This document shows, piece after piece, positions 1 through 5,291 of a DNA stretch of 5,291 nucleotides. The stretch is from Burkholderiales bacterium (GTDB lineage: Bacteria; Pseudomonadota; Gammaproteobacteria; Burkholderiales; Casimicrobiaceae). Both the position numbers and the translations under genes were made by a program. How positions within the stretch are numbered: the stretch's first letter is position 1; every line of letters starts with the position of its first letter. Where the stretch lies: positions 1 through 5,291 of the forward strand of contig JAITMH010000209.1 of the NCBI GenBank assembly GCA_031277445.1. Reading direction: 5' to 3'. The notes under the pieces were generated by a model. It ran no database searches and had not been told where the DNA came from. It was given only the letters and a program-made list of their open reading frames with translations.

Positions 1-59
1 CGGTTTTTTTCATACCGTCGGCAACGCGATGAAAAGCGCATGGCAACGCTGGCATGGAT

Positions 60-101
60 TTCAGGAGGCAGAGGTCAGGTATCAGGAATCAGGAATCAGA
101 T
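60..101. repeat. Degenerate heptamer array A upstream of dnaG
   Basis: Six consecutive 7-base units can be read here, each with CAG at its centre: ttcagga, ggcagag, gtcaggt, atcagga, atcagga and atcagat. Two adjacent units are identical and the others differ at one to four positions. Read on the opposite strand, the units resemble those of the array at 252-279, so the two arrays look like inverted relatives. The ten bases at 69-78 (cagaggtcag) are the exact reverse complement of 254-263 and of 268-277. The function is unknown. It could be a degenerate microsatellite, one end of a small mobile repeat, or part of a dispersed intergenic repeat family. Confidence 0.7.
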
Positions 102-116
102 TTGAATCCTAAACCC

Positions 117-125
117 TGATATAGT
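117..125 (+). promoter_or_regulatory. Candidate extended -10 promoter for dnaG
   Basis: The bases TG-A-TATAGT form an extended -10 element with five of six matches to TATAAT. No good -35 hexamer is present 16 to 18 bases upstream, where the sequence is part of the heptamer array. Transcription would start near 131-133 and give a dnaG leader of about 150 nt containing both hairpins and the second heptamer array. This is inference from a short motif in an AT-rich patch. The gene may instead be transcribed mainly from a promoter beyond the left edge of the window. Confidence 0.3.
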
Positions 126-138
126 TATTTTCTTTGCC

Positions 139-156
139 CTCTCCCGTAAGCGAGAG
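139..156. repeat. Small hairpin in the dnaG upstream region
   Basis: CTCTC at 139-143 pairs with GAGAG at 152-156. After one mismatch, a further C-G pair closes a GTAA loop at 146-149. There is no T-tract after it, so it is unlikely to be an intrinsic terminator. It looks like a decayed copy of the CCCTCTCCC...GGGAGAGGG-type palindromes that are scattered between genes in many proteobacteria; that family assignment is from memory. Confidence 0.4.
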
Positions 157-179
157 ATAGAAAATGTTCATCCCGGAAA

Positions 180-204
180 CCCCATCCCCACCCCAACCCT
201 CCCC
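180..204 (-). other. Putative G-quadruplex tract on the dnaG template strand
   Basis: The + strand has five C-runs (180-183, 186-189, 191-194, 197-199 and 201-204) separated by one or two bases. On the - strand this is five G-runs of three or four bases with loops of one or two bases, which fits and exceeds the standard G3+N1-7 quadruplex pattern. Because G is on the template strand of dnaG, the structure could form in DNA during transcription or replication but not in the dnaG mRNA. It overlaps the hairpin at 197-217, and the two structures would compete. Confidence 0.5.
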
Positions 205-217
205 TTGAAGGGGAGGG
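197..217. repeat. Perfect 9-bp palindromic hairpin (REP-like)
   Basis: CCCTCCCCT at 197-205 pairs perfectly with AGGGGAGGG at 209-217 around a TGA loop. Only CTTTAA follows the stem, so a Rho-independent terminator is possible but poor. If transcription starts upstream it would lie in the dnaG leader and could attenuate read-through. Palindromes of this form, often preceded by a C-rich run as here, recur as dispersed intergenic repeats in many proteobacterial genomes. I recall the family but could not count copies from one window. Confidence 0.65.
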
Positions 218-251
218 CTTTAACACCGCGCCTCCGCACGAAATGATACCT

Positions 252-279
252 TTCTGACCTCTGACTTCTGACCTCTGAC
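252..279. repeat. Heptamer array B, two perfect 14-bp units abutting dnaG
   Basis: The 14-mer ttctgacctctgac occurs twice in perfect tandem (252-265 and 266-279). Each 14-mer is itself two heptamers of the form YTCTGAC. The array ends three bases before the dnaG GTG codon at 283 and occupies the whole stretch where a ribosome binding site would lie. No Shine-Dalgarno-like purine run is present in it. Its units are inverted relatives of those at 60-101. A gain or loss of units would change the sequence upstream of the start without changing the protein. Confidence 0.8.
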
Positions 280-282
280 AAC

Positions 283-2190
283 GTGATCCCCAACGACTTC
301 GTTCAATCCCTGCTGGCTCGTATCGACATCGTCGAGGGAATCGACCGTCTGGTGCCGCTCAAAAAAGCGGGGGCGAATTATGTCGCCTGCTGCCCGTTCC
401 ACAAGGAAAAAAGTCCTTCTTTTTCAGTCAATCCGTCGAAGCAGTTTTATTACTGCTTCGGTTGCGGCGCGCATGGCACGGCCATCGGTTTCCTGATGGA
501 GCATTCCGGAAAAACGTTTCCGGAAGCCGTTGAAGATTTGGCGCGTGATGTCGGCCTGACGGTGCCCCATACCCATACCGAACGCGAGAAACCGGCGCCT
601 CCCGATCACTACGCGATGATGCAGACCGTCGAACGTTTTTACCGCAAGCACTCGCGCGACACGCCCAGCGCGATTGCTTATCTCAAGCAGCGCGGGCTGA
701 CCGGCGAAATCGCGGCGCGTTATGGCATCGGTTACGTTCCCAATGCCTGGCAGACGCTGGAGCAAATATTCCCCGATTATCAGGACGCCGCGCTCGACGC
801 CCTCGGGCTGGTGATTCAGAACGACGAAGGTCGCCGCTACGACCGTTTCCGTCATCGCATCATGTTTCCGATCCACGATGCGCGGGGGCGCACCATCGCT
901 TTCGGTGGGCGCATCATCGACAGCGGCGAACCGAAATATTTGAACTCTCCGGAGACCGCGCTGTTCTCCAAAGGACACGAGTTGTACGGGCTTTTTCAGG
1001 CACGCGACGCGATTCGCCGTCAGGGTTGCGCCATTGTCGTCGAAGGGTACATGGACGTGGTCGCGCTGGCGCAGCACGGCATTGATTACTGCGTCGCCAC
1101 GCTGGGCACGGCGACAACCGCCGTACACATGCAAAAACTCTACCGGCTAACCGACAGCGTCGTTTTTTGTTTCGATGGCGACAACGCCGGTCGGCAAGCC
1201 GCCTGGCGAGCGTTAGTCAACACGCTGCCGACTTTGCAAGACGGCAAACGCGCTGCCTTTCTCTTTTTGCCCGACGGCCTCGACCCGGACGATTTCATCC
1301 GTCAGCGCGGGCGGGCGGCTTTTGAGGAAGCGTTGACCCGCGCCACGCCACTGTCCGAATTTCTGCTCACCGAAAAAACAGCGCAGCATCCGCCGCACAA
1401 CGCCGAAGGACGGGCCGCGTTGATCCATGCGTTGCGACCGCTGCTTTCTACCGTCACAGCGCCCGCGCTGGCAGCGCTGTTGCGACGGCGGCTTGCCGAG
1501 TTGACGCAACTGCCCGAATCCGAATTGCGCGTACTGCTGAACGACCGTTCAGCAACGGCGAAACGCGCTCGTGCCGCTTCCGGCGACATGCCTGTCTCCG
1601 AGCGCGTTCCCGCGAGAGCGCCCTTCCGCGTTGCCCGTCGTGCGCCGTCGCTGATCCGTGAACTGTTACAAGCCGTCGTTCAACAACCCGAACTTGCCCG
1701 CCAGCATGTGATCCCCACCGCCGATGAGCGTTCGCCTGACGCATTGGCCTTGAACGAGGTGGTTCGCTATTGTCGGGACACGCATGTGCCGCTTTCCGTC
1801 GCCGGTTTGATCCAGCACTTTGCCGAATCACCGCATCATGCGTTGATCGCCGAAACACTGACCGCGACCGAAGCGCAAGCGTTGCCGCCGGAACTCGTGG
1901 CCTCGCAATTTGAAGCGGCGCTCGCACGCTGGCGGCAACAGTTGCAACAACAGGAAACCGCCGCATTGTTGCAGACACCGCTGGCGCAACTGAGCGACGA
2001 ACAGCGGGAACGGCTGGCGAAAATGCGCCGCGAAGAGCGTAAAGCGGTGCCGCCCACCCCTCCTCCTGCCGAAGAAAAGACGCCGGAACTCTCTGCCGCC
2101 AAGCGTGCCTACCGTCATGCGCTGCCGCAACGGCCTCGGAATGTAGAGCCGTCTTTATTCGCCCATGATGACGAAACGCCACCGTTCTGA
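283..2190 (+). CDS. dnaG: DNA primase DnaG
   Basis: This 635-residue protein is the replicative primase, which makes short RNA primers on single-stranded DNA for the fork, working with the DnaB helicase. The N-terminal zinc domain (about 1-95) shows C37-x2-H40 and C58-x2-C61 in the CPFH...CFGCG context. The RNA-polymerase/TOPRIM core (about 105-365) has the motif around E254-G-Y-M-D258, LGTATT at 274-279, the metal-binding D298-G-D300 in FDGDNAGR, and DPDD at 334-337. The helicase-binding domain spans roughly 455-580. The E. coli protein is about 580 residues; the excess is mostly a Pro/Glu-rich tail from about 586 that ends in DDETPPF. The GTG at 283 is chosen because the first residues align with the family start (IPxxFxxxLLARxDIV) and an in-frame TGA lies at 262-264. 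No Shine-Dalgarno precedes it, suggesting weak translation, which suits a protein needed in few copies. rpoD follows 277 bases downstream on the same strand. Confidence 0.98.
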   Translation: MIPNDFVQSLLARIDIVEGIDRLVPLKKAGANYVACCPFHKEKSPSFSVNPSKQFYYCFGCGAHGTAIGFLMEHSGKTFPEAVEDLARDVGLTVPHTHTEREKPAPPDHYAMMQTVERFYRKHSRDTPSAIAYLKQRGLTGEIAARYGIGYVPNAWQTLEQIFPDYQDAALDALGLVIQNDEGRRYDRFRHRIMFPIHDARGRTIAFGGRIIDSGEPKYLNSPETALFSKGHELYGLFQARDAIRRQGCAIVVEGYMDVVALAQHGIDYCVATLGTATTAVHMQKLYRLTDSVVFCFDGDNAGRQAAWRALVNTLPTLQDGKRAAFLFLPDGLDPDDFIRQRGRAAFEEALTRATPLSEFLLTEKTAQHPPHNAEGRAALIHALRPLLSTVTAPALAALLRRRLAELTQLPESELRVLLNDRSATAKRARAASGDMPVSERVPARAPFRVARRAPSLIRELLQAVVQQPELARQHVIPTADERSPDALALNEVVRYCRDTHVPLSVAGLIQHFAESPHHALIAETLTATEAQALPPELVASQFEAALARWRQQLQQQETAALLQTPLAQLSDEQRERLAKMRREERKAVPPTPPPAEEKTPELSAAKRAYRHALPQRPRNVEPSLFAHDDETPPF

Positions 2191-2263
2191 CCCCGGAGAG
2201 GGGCACAGCAACAGAGCATAACCCTACGCCTTCAGCATAGTCACGGGCGGTCGTTTATTTGTA

Positions 2264-2292
2264 CTTTTAGAAGGGGCGCAGCATGCTATAAT
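2264..2292 (+). promoter_or_regulatory. Extended -10 promoter upstream of rpoD
   Basis: A perfect TATAAT lies at 2287-2292, preceded by TGC to give the extended -10 form TGnTATAAT. At a 17-base spacing the -35 position reads cTTTTA (2264-2269), which is weak, but extended -10 promoters tolerate this. An 8-bp palindrome, AGCATGCT (2280-2287), overlaps the upstream edge of the -10. An imperfect inverted repeat (2276-2283 with 2306-2313, one G-U type pair) brackets the -10 and the likely start near 2299. rpoD commonly has its own promoter inside this operon, so this is probably a real one giving sigma factor synthesis independent of dnaG. The bracketing repeats could be an operator, which is speculation. 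Confidence 0.65.
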
Positions 2293-2467
2293 ATGAGGTT
2301 ATGTTTGCTGTGCAAAAAGGGCTTTTCTTCGTGCGCCGGTTCGTGTGTCAGTGCGCAGAAAAAACAGTCCTCGCTAAAGGCTTCCGTCGGTAACGTATTT
2401 CGGCGCATATTTTACTGCCCCGCCCTCCTGCAGCGGGAAAGTGACCTCTTTTGTTGACTGGACGATC
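2293..2467 (+). other. Probable rpoD 5' leader, about 170 nt
   Basis: This stretch between the candidate promoter and the rpoD ATG is long for a simple leader. A 5-bp hairpin, CCCGC (2419-2423) with GCGGG (2433-2437), has a 9-base loop containing CCTCCT, the anti-Shine-Dalgarno-like hexamer. The hairpin buries the GGGA that would otherwise serve a GTG start at 2441. A weaker TGCGC/GCGCA pairing is possible at 2332-2336 with 2353-2357. The preceding bases, 2191-2263, contain only a weak CCCC/GGGG stem just after the dnaG stop and no T-tract, so I see no terminator between the genes. I recognise no known riboswitch or ribosomal-protein leader here. Confidence 0.35.
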
Positions 2468-3340
2468 ATGGCTCAAAAACTCGCTAAAGCCTCCCGTAAA
2501 ACTGCTGTTCGGCGTACCGCCTCCAAAACAACGCAAAAAACGACCCGCAAGGCCGCCACCAAAGCGCGTCCTGCCGCAAAGCAAAAAGCGCGGCAAAAAC
2601 CTTCGCGCAACGCTGCGGCAAAGGCAAAGAAGCCCGTTGCACGAAAGGTCGTGAAAAAAACCACCGTCAAAGCAACCGCCCGCAAAGCCGTCGGCGCGAC
2701 GAAGGCGACAACGCGCTCGCAGGCGACCACAAAGGCAACCAAAAAAACCGCCGCCACAAAAGCGACGGTAAAACGCACAACCGCCAAAAGCGCGCCGAAG
2801 ACCACACCGAAAGCCGTCAAACCCGCTGTTAAAACGATGACCAAAGCGGCGAAAAAAACGGCGGCAAAAGCCGTAGCGAAAATCGCCCGCAAACCGGCGC
2901 CATCGACGCTCAAGCGGAGCGCAAAGCCAAAGACGGCAAGCCTTAAAAAAGTAACGGCTGCCGCAAAAAAGGCCGCCGTAAAATCCCGCAAAATAGAAAA
3001 GAAAACCGTTTCGGCGGCAAAGTCGCGCACCGCGCCGAAAAACGCCAAATCGCTTCCCTCGAAAAAAGCGACGCCCGCCGCGAAAACGCCCAAGCGCCTC
3101 GCCCCCGCCGTTGAAAAAAGCAGCAAAAAAGCGAAGAAGGAAACGCTCTCCCGTTCTGTCGCGCCAATAGCAACCAAATCCGCAACCAAACCGGCAGACA
3201 AACCCGCAAGCGCCCCTCCCGCCAAAGAGGCCGCCAAGCCGACCAAAGCCGCAGAAACGGCGCTGGTCAACGCGGTGGCCAAGCTTGCTGAAACCTCGAA
3301 AACGCCGACGCCAAGAAAATCGGCAAAAACCAAACTGGCC
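2468..3340 (+). other. Histone H1/AlgP-like basic tail domain of RpoD
   Basis: The first 291 codons of rpoD encode a low-complexity segment built from loosely repeated K-A-x, A-K-K and T-K-A words. A hand count gives about 69 Lys and 18 Arg in 290 residues, against seven acidic residues. The first acidic residue is Glu177 (codon at 2996). There is no Phe, Trp or Tyr until region 1.1. This composition matches the disordered DNA-binding tails of eukaryotic histone H1, chlamydial Hc1/Hc2 and Pseudomonas AlgP. Shorter Lys/Ala-rich tails on betaproteobacterial RpoD are known to me in general terms. I infer nonspecific DNA or RNA binding; nothing in the sequence proves it. Confidence 0.85.
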
Positions 3341-5239
3341 GACGAACTGAACCTGCGCGAAGTCTCCCCGGCAGAAGCCGAAGCGCGCAAACACCGATTG
3401 AAAAGCCTGATCGTCCTCGGCAAAGAGCGCGGTTATCTGACCTACGCCGAAGTCAACGATCATTTGCCCGACGAAATCATCGACCCCGAGCAAATCGAAG
3501 GCATCATTGCGATGATCAACGACATGGGAATCCATGTTTACGATGAAGCGCCCGATGCCGAAACACTGCTGATGTCCGAAGCAGCGCCCAGCACCCCCGG
3601 CGAAGACGTCGAAGAAGAAGCCGAAGCTGCCGCTTCGACGCTGGACTCCGAATTTGGTCGCACCACCGACCCCGTGCGGATGTACATGCGCGAAATGGGC
3701 ACCGTGGATTTGCTAACCCGCGAAGACGAAATCGAAATCGCCCAGCGAATCGAAGAAGGGCTTAAACACATGGTCAACGCCATCTCCGCATGTCCGATGA
3801 CCATCGCGCAAATCCTGGAGATGGCCGACAAAGTCAAAACCGGAGAAATGAGAGTCGATGATTTGGTCGATGGCCTCACCGATCTTGAAGAAGAAGCAGA
3901 AGCGTTGCTGCAAATGGCCGCCGAGAACGTCAGCGCCGACGACGACGGAGAAGAAAGCGAGAACAACGAAGACGAAGACGACGACAGCAATGGCAGCGCC
4001 GCTTCCGTCTCTGCCGAAAACCTCGTGCGCCTCAGAGAGCGGTCACTGGAAAAATTCGAAGCATTGCGCAAACACGCTGCCCGGATGCGCAGCACCATCG
4101 CCAAAGAAAGCGCCAAATCTCCCAAAGTAGGCGCGCTGCAAAAGAAAATTTCGGACGAACTGACCGGCATCCGTTTCTCGGTTCGCGTCGTCGAACGCCT
4201 GTGCGAAGCCGTGCGCTCCGAAGTGGGAAACATCCGTCAGATTGAAAGCAAGATTCAAAACCTCATCGTTGAACAGTCCGGGATGCCGCGACCCTTGTTC
4301 CTCGAGCGCTTCCCGCCCAACGAAATCAACCTGAAATGGATCGACAAAGAAATTGCCGCCGCCGCGCCTTACAGCAATCAACTGGCGCGTTTCCGGCAAG
4401 CCATCGTCGAAGAACAAAAGAAACTGATCGACCTACAAACAAAAGTGATGGTGCCGCTCAAAGCGCTGAAAGACATCAACAAACAAATGAACGACGGCGA
4501 GAGAAAAGCGCGCAAAGCCAAGCGGGAAATGGCCGAAGCCAACCTGCGGCTGGTCATCTCGATTGCCAAAAAATACACCAACCGCGGTTTGCAATTCCTC
4601 GATCTGATTCAGGAAGGCAACATCGGCCTGATGAAAGCCGTCGATAAATTCGAATACCGGCGCGGCTTCAAATTCTCGACCTACGCCACCTGGTGGATTC
4701 GGCAAGCGATTACCCGCTCGATTGCCGATCAAGCGCGCACCATCCGTATTCCGGTGCACATGATCGAAACCATCAATAAAATGAACCGCATCTCGCGGCA
4801 GATCCTTCAAGAAACCGGGCAAGAACCGGAACCGGCGCTGCTGGCCGAAAAAATGGAAATGCCCGAAGACAAAATTCGTAAAATCCTGAAAATCTCGAAA
4901 GAGCCGATCTCAATGGAAACGCCAATCGGCGATGACGACGATTCCCATCTCGGCGATTTTATTGAAGACTCGCTGGTCATCGCGCCGTCCGACGCAGCGG
5001 TCAACGCCAGCCTGCGCGACGTGTGCAAAGAAATACTCGACTCGTTAACGCCACGCGAAGCCAAAGTGCTGCGCATGCGTTTCGGCATCGAAATGAACAC
5101 CGATCACACCCTCGAAGAAGTCGGCAAACAATTCGACGTGACACGCGAACGCATCCGGCAGATTGAAGCAAAAGCCCTGCGCAAACTGCGCCATCCGTCG
5201 CGCTCCGAAAAATTGCGCAGCTTTCTTGAGAACGAGTAA
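2468..5239 (+). CDS. rpoD: Primary sigma factor RpoD (sigma-70) with long basic N-terminal extension
   Basis: This 923-residue protein is the housekeeping sigma factor, which brings core RNA polymerase to -10/-35 promoters and melts the -10. Residues 1-300 are a Lys/Ala/Thr-rich extension. Then come region 1.1 (309-363, with [13 protein letters not shown]), region 1.2 (about 396-431, with [15 protein letters not shown]) and a large non-conserved region with an acidic stretch at about 491-509. Region 2 (about 675-762) carries the core-binding segment and the promoter-melting [16 protein letters not shown]. Region 3 follows (about 763-843), then region 4 (about 848-923) with the -35-binding helix-turn-helix [21 protein letters not shown]. 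coli sigma-70 is 613 residues, so nearly all the extra length is the N-terminal tail. ATG 2468 is preferred for its codon and MA- start. An in-frame GTG at 2441 would add nine residues, but its GGGA is only three bases away and lies in a hairpin stem. dnaG lies upstream, with a likely promoter between them. Confidence 0.97.
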   Translation: MAQKLAKASRKTAVRRTASKTTQKTTRKAATKARPAAKQKARQKPSRNAAAKAKKPVARKVVKKTTVKATARKAVGATKATTRSQATTKATKKTAATKATVKRTTAKSAPKTTPKAVKPAVKTMTKAAKKTAAKAVAKIARKPAPSTLKRSAKPKTASLKKVTAAAKKAAVKSRKIEKKTVSAAKSRTAPKNAKSLPSKKATPAAKTPKRLAPAVEKSSKKAKKETLSRSVAPIATKSATKPADKPASAPPAKEAAKPTKAAETALVNAVAKLAETSKTPTPRKSAKTKLADELNLREVSPAEAEARKHRLKSLIVLGKERGYLTYAEVNDHLPDEIIDPEQIEGIIAMINDMGIHVYDEAPDAETLLMSEAAPSTPGEDVEEEAEAAASTLDSEFGRTTDPVRMYMREMGTVDLLTREDEIEIAQRIEEGLKHMVNAISACPMTIAQILEMADKVKTGEMRVDDLVDGLTDLEEEAEALLQMAAENVSADDDGEESENNEDEDDDSNGSAASVSAENLVRLRERSLEKFEALRKHAARMRSTIAKESAKSPKVGALQKKISDELTGIRFSVRVVERLCEAVRSEVGNIRQIESKIQNLIVEQSGMPRPLFLERFPPNEINLKWIDKEIAAAAPYSNQLARFRQAIVEEQKKLIDLQTKVMVPLKALKDINKQMNDGERKARKAKREMAEANLRLVISIAKKYTNRGLQFLDLIQEGNIGLMKAVDKFEYRRGFKFSTYATWWIRQAITRSIADQARTIRIPVHMIETINKMNRISRQILQETGQEPEPALLAEKMEMPEDKIRKILKISKEPISMETPIGDDDDSHLGDFIEDSLVIAPSDAAVNASLRDVCKEILDSLTPREAKVLRMRFGIEMNTDHTLEEVGKQFDVTRERIRQIEAKALRKLRHPSRSEKLRSFLENE

Positions 5240-5263
5240 CCGGAAACAAGAACAAAGCACGTC

Positions 5264-5291
5264 ATCCTGCGCGTAGCGAAGCGCATAGGAT
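5264..5291. repeat. Imperfect inverted repeat after rpoD, cut by window edge
   Basis: ATCCT-GCGC at 5264-5272 pairs with GCGC-(AT)-AGGAT at 5281-5291, leaving a two-base bulge (5285-5286) and an eight-base loop, gtagcgaa. It starts 25 bases after the rpoD stop. It resembles the GTCATCCTG...GAAGGAT-type intergenic repeats common in proteobacteria. It could also be the stem of the rpoD terminator, but any T-tract would lie beyond the window. Confidence 0.5.

Noticed and set aside
1..13. Minus-strand ATG at 13-11 reading Met-Lys-Lys-Thr, like the start of a secreted protein.
   Set aside because: Only four codons are visible and there is no Shine-Dalgarno upstream. A run of T gives this pattern by chance, and it could equally be the T-tract of a terminator.
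1..112. Open + frame from the window edge ending in TAA at 110-112, possibly the tail of an upstream gene.
   Set aside because: Its 36 codons match nothing I recognise, a second + frame is also open to 105, and its last third is encoded by the heptamer array. It may be a real gene end, but the window does not show enough to support it.
2191..2203. CCCC/GGGG stem right after the dnaG stop as a terminator.
   Set aside because: It is a four-pair stem with no following T-tract.
2441..2450. TGACCTCT at the alternative rpoD GTG, matching eight bases of the dnaG heptamer array.
   Set aside because: It is a single 8-base match without tandem structure and is compatible with chance.
2293..2457. Two short upstream frames in the rpoD leader: ATG 2301 (30 codons, TAA at 2391) and ATG 2293 (54 codons, Cys-rich, TGA at 2455).
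   Set aside because: ATG 2293 directly abuts the -10 and would lie upstream of the transcript start. ATG 2301 has GAGG only two bases away and sits at the transcript end. Neither has coding support without comparative data.
2348..3535. Long antisense open frames across the rpoD tail (2348-3535 and 2473-3423 on the - strand), one resembling a membrane protein.
   Set aside because: They arise from reading AAA and GCN codons backwards, which yields Phe/Leu/Ala/Gly-rich low-complexity protein. There is no ribosome binding site or recognisable domain, and the + strand encodes an unmistakable sigma factor.
3938..3994. Acidic Asp/Glu-rich stretch in RpoD as an unusual insertion.
   Set aside because: E. 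coli sigma-70 has an equivalent acidic stretch in the same non-conserved region, so it is a family feature.

Overview
This window carries the dnaG-rpoD part of the bacterial macromolecular synthesis operon on the + strand. It holds two complete housekeeping genes: DNA primase (283-2190) and the primary sigma-70 factor (2468-5239). Motif content places it in the Proteobacteria. The sigma factor matches E. coli RpoD nearly residue for residue in regions 2 to 4 and has a full region 1.1 and a large non-conserved region. It also has a lysine/alanine-rich N-terminal extension of about 300 residues. That combination points to a betaproteobacterium; I infer this from memory of the group and did not search for it.

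Layout. Positions 1-282 hold no gene I can support. They are a patchwork of short repeats: a heptamer array (60-101), a small hairpin (139-156), a C-rich stretch running into a perfect hairpin (180-217), and a second heptamer array in the opposite orientation (252-279) that ends three bases before the dnaG start codon. The usual upstream operon member (rpsU, or a GatB/YqeY-domain gene) is not visible. dnaG fills 283-2190. The gap 2191-2467 contains a well-formed extended -10 promoter and what would be a leader of about 170 nt. rpoD fills 2468-5239. The last 50 bases begin another palindromic intergenic repeat, cut by the window edge.

How the genes work together. DnaG makes the RNA primers for the replication fork, and RpoD directs RNA polymerase to housekeeping promoters. 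Their linkage is classical. No convincing terminator separates them, so rpoD is probably read both through dnaG and from its own promoter.

The core is ordinary and I see no undescribed multi-gene system. The parts worth a second look are at the edges of these proteins and between the genes: the very long histone-H1/AlgP-like tail on sigma-70, a DnaG C-terminus that resembles the SSB tail tip, the repeat insertion in place of a ribosome binding site for dnaG, and a guanine-quadruplex-like tract on the dnaG template strand.
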